Of a stretch of DNA of 41,418 bases, positions 7,315-15,177 are shown in pieces. Position 1 is the stretch's first letter, and the number at the start of each line of letters is the position of its first letter. The notes beneath the pieces were generated by a model. That model had not been told where the DNA came from. It did not search any database and saw only the letters and a list, made by a program, of their open reading frames with translations. Source of the stretch: Sphingobacteriales bacterium (GTDB taxonomy: Bacteria; Bacteroidota; Bacteroidia; Chitinophagales; CAIOSU01); the NCBI GenBank assembly GCA_027486795.1, contig JAIXOI010000054.1, positions 1-41,418 of the forward strand, read 5' to 3'. Both the position numbers and the translations under genes were made by a program.

Positions 7315-8376
7315 TCAATCGTACTTCGTACCTCGTACCTCGTAAATCGGCACATCTTGATACTTAATAACAAACTCCTCCAACAGCCCGCTCAATGCTT
7401 CAAACTCCAGCAAAAAGCCATCGTGCCCATAAATGGACGTGATGCTGCGGTGGGTGCCGTTAGGTACCTGCTTGGCAATAAACTCCTGCTCATGCGGCGG
7501 AAAAAGCAAATCGCTGGTTATGCTCACGGCTAAAATGGGCGTGGTAATGGTTTGTAATACCTCGGCCACCTCGCCACCTCTGCCACGGCTGATGTCGTGG
7601 CTATCCATAGCTTTACTAAGCGTGTAGTAGCTGTAAGCATTAAACCGTTTGGCCAATTTTTCGCCTTGGTAGCGCTGGTAGCTGCTGGCTTTGTAGCCAT
7701 CAATCTTATCAGATGTATCCAGTTGCGCCAAATGGTAGGTATCGTATGAGCGATAGGATAGCATGGCAATGGCGCGGGCCACTTTTAGGCCATTCAAACC
7801 CGCATCGGCAGTACTATTGTTCCAGGTAGGGTCTTGCTCAATGGCAAAGCGTTGGCTCTCGTTAAACGCTATTCCCCACGGCGAATGCCTAGCGCTGGTG
7901 GCTATCACGGCCGCTTGGGCAAACACACCCGGCTCGCGCACCAGCCACTCCAACAACTGATGGCCGCCCAGCGAACCAGCGATGCCCAAGTGGATGCGCC
8001 CAATGCCCAAATGCTGGCGCAGCAGCACATGCGCTGCTACCATATCTTTAACCGTAACCAACGGAAAGGTATGGTAGTATGGCTCAAAGGTTTCGGGGTT
8101 GATGCTCAGTGGCCCCGTGGTACCGTAGCATGAGCCCAGAATATTGGCACACACAATAAAGTACTTTTCTGGGTCGATGAATTTGCCCGGACCCACCAAG
8201 CCGCTCCACCAATCGGCGGCATCGGCGTTGGCGGTAAGGGCATGGCAAATCCATACCACATTGTCCTTAGCGGGGCTCAAGGTGCCATAGGTATGATAAA
8301 CCACTTCGGGCCGGTGCAGCGTTTCACCGCTCTCCAGCCTAAGGGTATGGGGTATTGTGAAGGTATGTTCTGCCAT
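7315..8376 (-). CDS. metX: Homoserine O-acetyltransferase (MetX)
   Basis: A 353-residue alpha/beta hydrolase-fold acyltransferase that acylates homoserine for direct sulfhydrylation. The nucleophile elbow is GIAGSLGGHQLLEW with Ser135, and Asp289 (SITSDLLFPP) and His318 (YGHDGFLLE) complete the triad. Early motifs CHALTANADAADWW and GSCYGTTGPLS are family signatures. The product is used by MetY, encoded two genes upstream on the same strand, and the substrate comes from Hom just downstream. The final residues YEVRGTKYD are encoded by the intergenic repeat words TACGAGGTACGAGGTACGAAG, so the natural C-terminus has been replaced or extended by a repeat. Acetyl rather than succinyl specificity is assumed from the pairing with MetY. 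Confidence 0.93.
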   Translation of the reverse strand: MAEHTFTIPHTLRLESGETLHRPEVVYHTYGTLSPAKDNVVWICHALTANADAADWWSGLVGPGKFIDPEKYFIVCANILGSCYGTTGPLSINPETFEPYYHTFPLVTVKDMVAAHVLLRQHLGIGRIHLGIAGSLGGHQLLEWLVREPGVFAQAAVIATSARHSPWGIAFNESQRFAIEQDPTWNNSTADAGLNGLKVARAIAMLSYRSYDTYHLAQLDTSDKIDGYKASSYQRYQGEKLAKRFNAYSYYTLSKAMDSHDISRGRGGEVAEVLQTITTPILAVSITSDLLFPPHEQEFIAKQVPNGTHRSITSIYGHDGFLLEFEALSGLLEEFVIKYQDVPIYEVRGTKYD

Positions 8377-8389
8377 AGGGATTGTTTAT

Positions 8390-8495
8390 GTACCAATTAA
8401 CCAATATACCGATGTACCAATTGTTTTAACTTTTGAGTTGGTTCAAGCTTAAAAGTTAATCGGTACATTGGTACATCTGCACATCGGTACATTAG
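8390..8495. repeat. Inverted arrays of GTACC/GGTAC words (metX/osmC spacer)
   Basis: On the plus strand TGTACCAATTAACCAATATACCGATGTACCAATT comes first in pieces, and AATCGGTACATTGGTACATC, TGCACATCGGTACATTAG follow. The second arm is largely the reverse complement of the first, so a long imperfect hairpin with a roughly 30-base loop can form. The osmC-like stop codon lies in the edge of the array. Confidence 0.65.
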
Positions 8496-9019
8496 TTTAA
8501 TATTTCCGCAGTTTGCCTAATCTCAACCGTTCCGGTTACCTTCACTGGGTTTACCAGCGTATCCAACACGGGGCAGTGGCTTTCTACGGTAGCTATCAAA
8601 GCCTCGATAACGGCTCTGGGAGCTGGGCTTTCGATAACCGTATGGTATTCAATTTCGCGGAAACCTGCCGGCACGCCTTCCTTCAGGCCAAACATACCGT
8701 GTAGGTCCAATGGGCCTTTCACGTCCACCTTCACTGCCGTAAGCGGAATGCCTTGCACGGCGGCAAAGGCCGCATACAATATCTCTTGGCAAGCGCCCAA
8801 CGAGGCTAAAAGGTACTCCACTGGGTTAGGTGCCAAATCGGTGCCACCCAAATTTTCAGGCTCATCAATAGTAAAATTGAACTGGCGGGCGCGGGCCTTT
8901 GTCAATACGCCATTAACCCAAGCCGTTTTTACGCTAAAAGTAGCATGGGCATTTTTTGGGTCATTTTGAATGCCACCTATGGTTTGCAATAGGGCAGCTT
9001 TTACTTTTTCTGTTGACAT
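8492..9019 (-). CDS. OsmC family peroxide reductase-like protein
   Basis: A 175-residue OsmC/Ohr-fold protein. Two redox cysteines are at the family positions: Cys77 in LASLGACQEIL and Cys149 in ESHCPVLDTL. RxFxFxIDEP and GGTDLAPNPVEYLLASLG are typical of the OsmC branch rather than of Ohr. Members reduce organic hydroperoxides using thiols. In this operon, between metX and metY, it may protect sulfhydrylation chemistry or act on a sulfur compound. OsmC-like genes are often found with sulfur metabolism genes, but the exact substrate is not readable from sequence. Spacers on both sides are inverted GTACAT-word repeats. Confidence 0.88.
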   Translation of the reverse strand: MSTEKVKAALLQTIGGIQNDPKNAHATFSVKTAWVNGVLTKARARQFNFTIDEPENLGGTDLAPNPVEYLLASLGACQEILYAAFAAVQGIPLTAVKVDVKGPLDLHGMFGLKEGVPAGFREIEYHTVIESPAPRAVIEALIATVESHCPVLDTLVNPVKVTGTVEIRQTAEILN

Positions 9020-9039
9020 GGTTATTTATTTGGTGTGTT

Positions 9040-9128
9040 AATTATGTACCAATGTGCTGATGTACCTATGTACCAATTAATAAATAGGCCACTCATCGGT
9101 ACATCTGCACATTGGTATATCGGTAAAT
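9040..9128. repeat. Inverted arrays of GTACC/GGTAC words (osmC/metY spacer)
   Basis: ATGTACCAATGTGCTGATG and TACCTATGTACCAATTAAT are followed after about 15 bases by ATCGGTACATCTGCACATTGG and TATATCGGTAAATT, an imperfect reverse complement. The layout and words match 8390-8495, showing a repeated element in successive spacers of one operon. Confidence 0.65.
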
Positions 9129-9132
9129 TTAT

Positions 9133-10557
<1,425 letters not shown>

Positions 10558-10577
10558 TTATGCTTTACGTTGCACGT

Positions 10578-10634
10578 TTACATACACCAATACCTATCCG
10601 GCTGCCGGGGTGGACAACAACAGCACATCATCAT
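10578..10634 (-). CDS. Poly-cysteine leader peptide upstream of metY
   Basis: An 18-codon frame, MMMCCCCPPRQPDRYWCM then TAA. Three ATG codons are followed by TGC TGT TGT TGT, and the frame ends with TGT ATG. It is too short for the usual gene finders. Its position, four Cys codons in a row, immediate stop and a terminator 24 bases later match the classical layout of an amino-acid attenuator. A ribosome stalled for lack of Cys-tRNA would prevent the terminator from forming and let metY and the following genes be read. Poly-cysteine leaders with such a role are known in mycobacteria. The Met codons at both ends may add methionine sensing (speculative). Confidence 0.72.
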   Translation of the reverse strand: MMMCCCCPPRQPDRYWCM

Positions 10635-10639
10635 GGTTT

Positions 10640-10731
10640 GGGTGTATTGGTTCATTGGTTATTGGTTATTGGTTATTGGTTACGTTATTAATTGGTACAT
10701 CAGCACATCAGCACATCAGCACATCAATAAA
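10640..10731. repeat. GGTTATT and ACATCAGC word arrays
   Basis: TTCATTGGTTATTGGTTATT with further copies is followed by GGTACATCAGCACATCAGCA with more CACATC units, so two word families stand side by side. This spacer must hold the promoter of the metY leader if the unit is separately transcribed, but no clear Bacteroidota promoter is visible in it. Confidence 0.6.
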
Positions 10732-11889
10732 TTAGTATTTAGCTAGGCTAGTATCTACCTCATCGGCGTAGGCCAAAATGCCGCCTTTTAGGTTGTATAG
10801 GTTATCAAAACCAAACTGGCTTTCAAGCAACCGAACGGCATTGGCGCTGCGGGCACCGCTGCGGCAATGGATGATTACTTGTTTGCCTTTGGCTATGCGC
10901 TCTGCGTTGGCTGGCACTGTTGCCAATGGAATTAGTTCGGCACCTAAGTTTGCTAGGTTTGCAATGTCATATTCATACTCTTCGCGCACGTCAATCAATT
11001 GAAAATCGGCACCTTTGTCTTTCAAAGCCTTCAATTCGGTTACGGATATTTCTTTCACGGTATTGTCTTTTTTAGCGGTTTCTACAGCTGGTTTTTCAAT
11101 ACCACAAAATTGCTCATAATCAATGAGTTTTTCAATCTTCGGTGCGTTCGGGTCTTTTTTGAATTTGAGGGTACGGCTCTCAAAGCTTAGCGCATCAAAC
11201 AAGTACAATTTACCAATCAATGGCTCGCCAATGCCCGTAATTACTTTAATTACTTCGCTAGCTTGGAGGCTGCCAACTATGCCCGGCAATACACCCAGCA
11301 CACCACCTTCGGCGCAGCTAGGCACCAGGCCTGGTGGCGGTGGGGTAGGGTATAGGTCGCGGTAATTGGGGCCAAACGTGCCATCGGCATTTTTGTAATT
11401 GAACACCGTTACCTGCCCATCGAAACGGAAGATAGAGGCGTACACATTGGTTTTGCCCAACAACACGGCCGCATCATTTACTAAGTAGCGGGTAGGGAAG
11501 TTATCGGTGCCGTCGGCTACTAGGTCGTAGTCTTTCAAAATATCCAATGCATTGCTGCTGTGCAATTGCAGGTTGTATGTGTTTATGGTAATGTAAGGGT
11601 TCAGGGCACGCAACCTATCGGCAGCGGCATCCACCTTCGGGCGACCCACATCGCCAACACCAAACAGCACTTGGCGCTGCAAGTTGCTATCGTCTACCTT
11701 GTCAAAATCGACAATACCGATGGTGCCCACACCAGCAGCGGCCAAGTATAACAATACCGGGCTGCCCAGGCCACCAGTGCCAACTACCAGCACCTTGGCT
11801 TCTTTCAATTTGCGCTGCCCCTCCATACCAAATTCTGGTATAATGATGTGGCGGCTATAGCGTTCTAGTTCTTGCTTTGAAAATGACAT
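10732..11889 (-). CDS. moeZ: MoeZ-like adenylyltransferase with rhodanese domain
   Basis: A 385-residue ThiF/MoeB-type E1-like enzyme fused to a rhodanese. The ATP loop is VVGTGGLGSP (residues 36-43), with DFDKVDDSNLQRQ, the DGTDNFPTR aspartate and PPPPGLVPSCAEGGVLG containing Cys192, a segment strikingly like mycobacterial MoeZ. The rhodanese occupies about 280-385 with active-site Cys342 in HCRSGARS. No paired CxxC zinc motifs are seen. It would adenylate the C-terminal glycine of the CysO-like carrier and then convert it to thiocarboxylate using sulfur from its rhodanese cysteine. The carrier gene is next upstream, supporting this. It may also serve molybdopterin or thiamin sulfur transfer. 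Confidence 0.9.
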   Translation of the reverse strand: MSFSKQELERYSRHIIIPEFGMEGQRKLKEAKVLVVGTGGLGSPVLLYLAAAGVGTIGIVDFDKVDDSNLQRQVLFGVGDVGRPKVDAAADRLRALNPYITINTYNLQLHSSNALDILKDYDLVADGTDNFPTRYLVNDAAVLLGKTNVYASIFRFDGQVTVFNYKNADGTFGPNYRDLYPTPPPPGLVPSCAEGGVLGVLPGIVGSLQASEVIKVITGIGEPLIGKLYLFDALSFESRTLKFKKDPNAPKIEKLIDYEQFCGIEKPAVETAKKDNTVKEISVTELKALKDKGADFQLIDVREEYEYDIANLANLGAELIPLATVPANAERIAKGKQVIIHCRSGARSANAVRLLESQFGFDNLYNLKGGILAYADEVDTSLAKY

Positions 11890-11914
11890 TTTGTTACGAG
11901 TTTGTCTGAATCAG

Positions 11915-11998
11915 AATTTTCAAAATTTGAGAATTACAGAATCAGGTAATTTTATTAAATATCCAATAAGCACATAGGTATATTAGCACATCGGTACA
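11915..11998. repeat. Spacer words between moeZ-like and cysO-like genes
   Basis: AATTTTCAAAATTTGAGAATT (an inverted AATTT word pair) is followed by AAGCACATAGGTATATTAGC and ACATCGGTACATT, belonging to the GTACAT family. No terminator is visible, so moeZ and cysO are likely cotranscribed. Confidence 0.5.
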
Positions 11999-12277
11999 TT
12001 AAATACATCCACCTGCTATTGCTGGCACTATACTTATTATGGTTCCACTCTCTACAAGCGTTGCGTTGTTGTCAAGGTCTTTTATATCGTCTTCGCCAAC
12101 AAACACTTTGATAAATTGACGCACTTGGCCATTATCGTCAAATAGGTGGCCTTTTACGCCGGGGTAGGCAGTAGTCAATTCATTCAATGCTTCGCCCACG
12201 TTGCCCGAAGTTGCCTGAAAACTGCTCTGGTTGTCGGTAAACTTACGAAGCGGGGTAGGTATGATAATTTTTGCCAT
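11999..12277 (-). CDS. cysO: CysO-like sulfur carrier protein (ubiquitin fold) with GGCI tail
   Basis: A 92-residue MoaD/ThiS-type beta-grasp protein. It resembles mycobacterial CysO along its length (IIIPTPLRKFT, FIKVFVGEDDI, ISIVPAIAGG). Family function: the C-terminal Gly-Gly is activated to a thiocarboxylate, attacked by O-phosphoserine through CysM, and the cysteine is released by a JAMM peptidase. All three partners are neighbouring genes. Here the protein does not end at Gly-Gly but continues with Cys-Ile, so it must be trimmed before use, as for the Gly-Gly-Cys-Phe tail of QbsE cut by QbsD. The Mec-like gene just upstream is the obvious processing enzyme. Confidence 0.9.
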   Translation of the reverse strand: MAKIIIPTPLRKFTDNQSSFQATSGNVGEALNELTTAYPGVKGHLFDDNGQVRQFIKVFVGEDDIKDLDNNATLVESGTIISIVPAIAGGCI

Positions 12278-12359
12278 TGTTGTTTGGTTATAGGTTAATC
12301 TGTTACTGGTTATTGGTTAGTATGGTTTGTCCTCTCTCATTTGATATCTGACATCTATC

Positions 12360-12824
12360 TCATTGGTTAAAGCTCGATAGGAACACATCCACATCAAACG
12401 GGTTGTTTTGGTTTATTACGGTCTCTTGTTCAAACCTGCCTTGATCGTTCAGTTTCCAAGAAAGTACGGCAGCAGTTTTGGCCTTCTTTACCGATACAAT
12501 AATGTATGAGAAGTAAGGCAAGGCTTGACGCAAATCGTGCTCGCTAGGTATGGCCGCATGCTCAGGGTGGCTGTGGTATACGCCTAGTAGCGTCAAACCG
12601 TTTTCGTCGGCATACTGCTCGGCTTTCATATAGTCAATGGCCGAAATTTCGAACCGGCGCTCGCGGTTTTCTTCCTTGGTATTTACTACCGGTATCGCCT
12701 CAGTAACAGTGCGCTTATCATCATCGCTACCATAAAAAAAGCCGCAGCACTCATGCGGATAAGTACTCTCTGCATCTTTAATGATCACTTTTCGTGCATC
12801 CTCAGTAAGTATTAGTTTGCTCAT
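12360..12824 (-). CDS. mec: Mec-like JAMM (M67) metallopeptidase
   Basis: A 154-residue single-domain MPN+/JAMM zinc peptidase. The motif is complete: Glu in YPHECCGF, then HSHPEHAAIPSEHD, which is H-x-H-P-x6-S-x2-D. In the CysO pathway Mec hydrolyses the CysO-cysteine amide to free cysteine. Because the CysO-like protein here carries Cys-Ile beyond Gly-Gly, this enzyme may also mature the carrier. It lies between the cysM-like and cysO-like genes, and the surrounding spacers are short repeats with no obvious terminator. Catalytic residues look intact, so an active enzyme is expected. Confidence 0.92.
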   Translation of the reverse strand: MSKLILTEDARKVIIKDAESTYPHECCGFFYGSDDDKRTVTEAIPVVNTKEENRERRFEISAIDYMKAEQYADENGLTLLGVYHSHPEHAAIPSEHDLRQALPYFSYIIVSVKKAKTAAVLSWKLNDQGRFEQETVINQNNPFDVDVFLSSFNQ

Positions 12825-12829
12825 CTTTT

Positions 12830-12984
12830 AGTTTCGGGTTACGAGTTACGAGTTGCGGGTTGAATTGATTCAAAATTTAAAATTGAAAATTCAAAATTGC
12901 AGTTCGTTCCAATTTTTTCAAGTTATAAGTTATGTTCCTATTCTGCCGTTAGGCATCTTGTGTCTTGTGTCTTGTGTCTTGTGT
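12830..12984. repeat. Three word families in the mec/cysM spacer
   Basis: GGGTTACGAGTTACGAGTTG is followed by TTCAAAATTTAAAATTGAAA with TTCAAAATTGC and, at 12958-12984, by TTGTGTCTTGTGTCTTGTGT. The last word family recurs at 24182-24210 ahead of dnaX. No gene or terminator. Confidence 0.6.
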
Positions 12985-13908
12985 CTATATTTTTAACTCC
13001 GGATAATTGCTGCCGTGGTCAGGGAAAACCGTTACCACAACGCCGCTATCCAATTCATTTGCCACTCTTATAGCACCCACCAAATTGGCCGCCGATGATG
13101 GACTTAATAGCAATCCATCTTTCAAAGCCACTTCTTTTATTAATGCATAAGCCTCTTCGGTGCTCACCTCCAAGTTGCGGTCGGCTAAGGTAGGGTCGTA
13201 TATTTTAGGCACTTTAGCAGTTTCCAAGTGTTTCCAACCTTCCAAAGCGTGCATCGCAAAATCTGGTTGCAAAGAAATTACCTCAATATTGGGGTTGTTC
13301 TCTTTCAATCGGCGAGCGGTACCTGTGAATGTGCCAGTTGTGCCTAGTCCGGTAACAAAGTGGGTTATCTTACCACGGGTTTGGTCAAATATTTCACGGC
13401 CAGTGCTATAGTAGTGCGCCTTCCAGTTGTTTTCGTTGCTATATTGGTCGGCATAATAGTATAGCTCTGGGTTGTTTTGATATAATTCCAGTGCATATTC
13501 CTGTGCGCCATCGGTGCCTTCAAATCGGCTGGTTTCAATAATGTTTACACCATGTGCTTTAAGAGCGTTTTTCTTTTGGTTGCTTGCGTTGGCTGGCAGG
13601 GCTAAAGTCACTTGCAATCCAAGTGCTGCGCCAATTGCGCCATACGCCACGCCAGTATTGCCACTGCTGGCATCCAACAGGTGAATATGCTCATCAATTT
13701 TACCAGAGGCTACCGCTTCTTTTATGATATTGAAAGCAGGGCGAGCCTTTACACTATTGCCCAGCTGGTACCATTCCAGTTTAGCGTAGATGGTAACACC
13801 CGGTTTACTAAAAGTTCCGTTCAACGGAAACAGAGGGGTGTTTCCGATGAACGGTTCCAATGAAAAAACCCGATTCAGTAAACTCGATTTCGATTCTTTG
13901 ATGAGCAT
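12985..13908 (-). CDS. cysM: CysM-like PLP-dependent cysteine synthase
   Basis: A 307-residue fold-type II PLP enzyme. The lysine that binds PLP is K54 in LGNSVKARPA, the phosphate/substrate loop is SSGNTG (82-86), and the glycine-rich PLP loop is GLGTTGTFTG. The family makes cysteine from an activated serine. Its position next to cysO-, mec- and moeZ-like genes argues that it uses O-phosphoserine and CysO thiocarboxylate rather than O-acetylserine and free sulfide, though specificity residues cannot be verified by eye. Second gene of the unit led by the peroxiredoxin gene and the six-Cys leader. Confidence 0.9.
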   Translation of the reverse strand: MLIKESKSSLLNRVFSLEPFIGNTPLFPLNGTFSKPGVTIYAKLEWYQLGNSVKARPAFNIIKEAVASGKIDEHIHLLDASSGNTGVAYGAIGAALGLQVTLALPANASNQKKNALKAHGVNIIETSRFEGTDGAQEYALELYQNNPELYYYADQYSNENNWKAHYYSTGREIFDQTRGKITHFVTGLGTTGTFTGTARRLKENNPNIEVISLQPDFAMHALEGWKHLETAKVPKIYDPTLADRNLEVSTEEAYALIKEVALKDGLLLSPSSAANLVGAIRVANELDSGVVVTVFPDHGSNYPELKI

Positions 13909-13914
13909 GTTTTT

Positions 13915-14172
13915 TTAAATTTCGATTTACGAAGTACGATTTACGATTTACGATTGCAGTAAAAAGTACCTATTTTCTTTCTTTCCTAATTTGTTCATTC
14001 GTACCTCGTACTTTGTACATTTTTTAGTTTGATAAGGATCCAGGCCCAGTATCCTTGCGAACCAGCAAGACCCGAATCCCTCTCAATCCGACATTTTTCA
14101 GTAACGATTTACGATTTGCGAACTACGATTTAACAATTCTAAAACTTAAACTCATCCGTACATCGTCCCTCG
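13915..14172. repeat. TTACGA-word arrays with an unassigned hairpin element
   Basis: ATTTACGAAGTACGATTTAC (13922 on) is followed by GTACCTCGTACTTTGTAC near 14000, partly its inverse, and again by GATTTACGATTTGCGAACTA near 14105. In the middle, 14033-14093, is a GC-richer stretch. On the minus strand it holds CTTGC-TGGTTC-GCAAG and a near-palindrome GGATACTGGGCCTGGATCC. It is 125 bases upstream of the cysM-like start. I do not recognise it as a known riboswitch. Confidence 0.45.
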
Positions 14173-14175
14173 CAC

Positions 14176-14844
14176 TTATGAAAGCTCTTTTTTGCTTAAG
14201 TAAAAGTCCACTTTCTCGTAGGTGGTGTTAGCTAGTCGCTCTTCAACTTCTAACAAGGTTTTTGGCGGTGGCACAATTACTTTATCGCCTGGGCGCCAGT
14301 TTGCTGGCAAGGCTACGCTGTATTTATCTGCCGTTTGAAGGGCTTCAATTACGCGCTTAATTTCATCAAGGTTCCGGCCAATATTCAACGGGTAATAGAT
14401 AATGGCACGGATAACGTTCTTTGGGTCGATAACAAACACCGCACGAACGGTGGCGGTTTGGCTCTCGCCTGGGTGAATCAAACCATATAGCTGTGCCACT
14501 TTTGTATCTAAGTCTGCCACAATCGGAAAATCAAGATATACACCAGTTTTTTCTCTTACGTTTTGCACCCAAGCCACATGGCTGTGTATGCTATCAATGC
14601 TCACACCAATCAAATTGGTGTTGCGGGCGGCAAAGAACTCCTTTTCGCGTGCAAACTCAATCAACTCTGTGGTGCAAACTGGTGTAAAATCGGCAGGGTG
14701 AGAGAATAGTATCGTGTATTTATCTTTCTTGAAATCATAAAAATTCAAGTTACCCACGGTGGTAATGGCAGTAAAGTTTGGGGCGGCATCGCCAATGCGA
14801 GGGATGCCGTTTTGCACTATTGGGTTTTCGGTTACTGTTGACAT
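14176..14844 (-). CDS. 1-Cys peroxiredoxin (Prx6 type)
   Basis: A 222-residue peroxiredoxin. The peroxidatic cysteine is Cys57 in HPADFTPVCTTE and it is the only cysteine in the whole protein, so the enzyme is strictly 1-Cys. The length and the long C-terminal arm (VALPANWRPGDKVIVPPP) are those of the Prx6 group, about 220 residues. It reduces peroxides and must be recycled by an outside thiol. It is the first structural gene after the six-cysteine leader and terminator and is followed by the cysM/mec/cysO/moeZ-like genes, tying peroxide defence to cysteine supply. No signal peptide, so cytoplasmic. Confidence 0.95.
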   Translation of the reverse strand: MSTVTENPIVQNGIPRIGDAAPNFTAITTVGNLNFYDFKKDKYTILFSHPADFTPVCTTELIEFAREKEFFAARNTNLIGVSIDSIHSHVAWVQNVREKTGVYLDFPIVADLDTKVAQLYGLIHPGESQTATVRAVFVIDPKNVIRAIIYYPLNIGRNLDEIKRVIEALQTADKYSVALPANWRPGDKVIVPPPKTLLEVEERLANTTYEKVDFYLSKKELS

Positions 14845-14904
14845 GGTGTTTCGTTTTATGGTCGGCGTTTGATGGCCTCGGTTGTTTAATTTGGTAATAG
14901 GTAA

Positions 14905-14941
14905 AATGAAAAAAGCCCTTCCGTTTCGGCGGAAGGGCTTT
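14905..14941 (-). terminator. Intrinsic terminator in the prx leader (attenuator)
   Basis: A perfect 12-bp stem, AAAGCCCTTCCG with CGGAAGGGCTTT (14912-14923 with 14930-14941), has a six-base loop and TTTTTTCATTTT after it on the minus strand. It is 38 bases past the stop of the poly-Cys leader and about 65 before the prx start. GGCGGA plus GGG inside the leader frame (15001-15012) can pair with CCC and TCCGCC of the first arm and loop (14928-14938), a plausible antiterminator. Confidence 0.82.
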
Positions 14942-14979
14942 GTATAGCTTATCGTGTTCGGATGTATCTTTCTACAAGA

Positions 14980-15045
14980 CTACCTACACAAATACAACGC
15001 ACCCTGTCCGCCTGCGGCGAAACAACAGCAGCAACAACACATCAT
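14980..15045 (-). CDS. Poly-cysteine leader peptide upstream of prx-cysM-mec-cysO-moeZ
   Basis: A 21-codon frame starting ATG ATG and then six cysteine codons in a row (TGT TGT TGC TGC TGT TGT). It continues FAAGGQG and ends LYLCR before TAG. Mixed TGT and TGC codons argue against a simple triplet-repeat accident. Next come 38 bases and a strong intrinsic terminator, then prx and four genes of carrier-bound cysteine synthesis. This is the expected layout of a cysteine-sensing attenuator: with Cys-tRNA scarce the ribosome stalls in the Cys run and the antiterminator forms. It shares the ATGATG start, Cys block and a Tyr-x-Cys ending with the metY leader. Confidence 0.78.
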   Translation of the reverse strand: MMCCCCCCFAAGGQGALYLCR

Positions 15046-15092
15046 GTTGTTCATTGCTTGGGTCATATTGGTGGTAGTATTCATTTCGGTTG

Positions 15093-15123
15093 CTAATCTA
15101 TGGTATAATAACCCAATTGTCAA
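15093..15123 (-). promoter_or_regulatory. Possible Bacteroidota-type promoter of the prx leader
   Basis: On the minus strand a TTG at 15123-15121 is followed after 20 bases by TAGATTAG (15100-15093), five of six defined positions of the Bacteroidota -7 box TAnnTTTG. The start of transcription would be near 15085, giving about 40 bases before the leader ATG. Weak by itself, and supported mainly by position. Confidence 0.35.
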
Positions 15124-15177
15124 TTTTTAGTTCGCCAATTAGTGTTAAATAATTGTGGGTGGTAGGTCTTAGGGGTT

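Noticed and set aside
14033-14093. A SAM riboswitch before the cysM-like gene
   Set aside because: It lacks the conserved core of SAM-I, SAM-II and SAM-IV that I know, and lies inside the operon, not at its start. Kept only as an unassigned element.
10578-15045. Poly-Cys frames as random triplet microsatellites
   Set aside because: The Cys codons mix TGC and TGT, both frames start ATGATG and stop within 21 codons, both are followed by strong terminators, and both sit before sulfur genes. Coincidence is unlikely.
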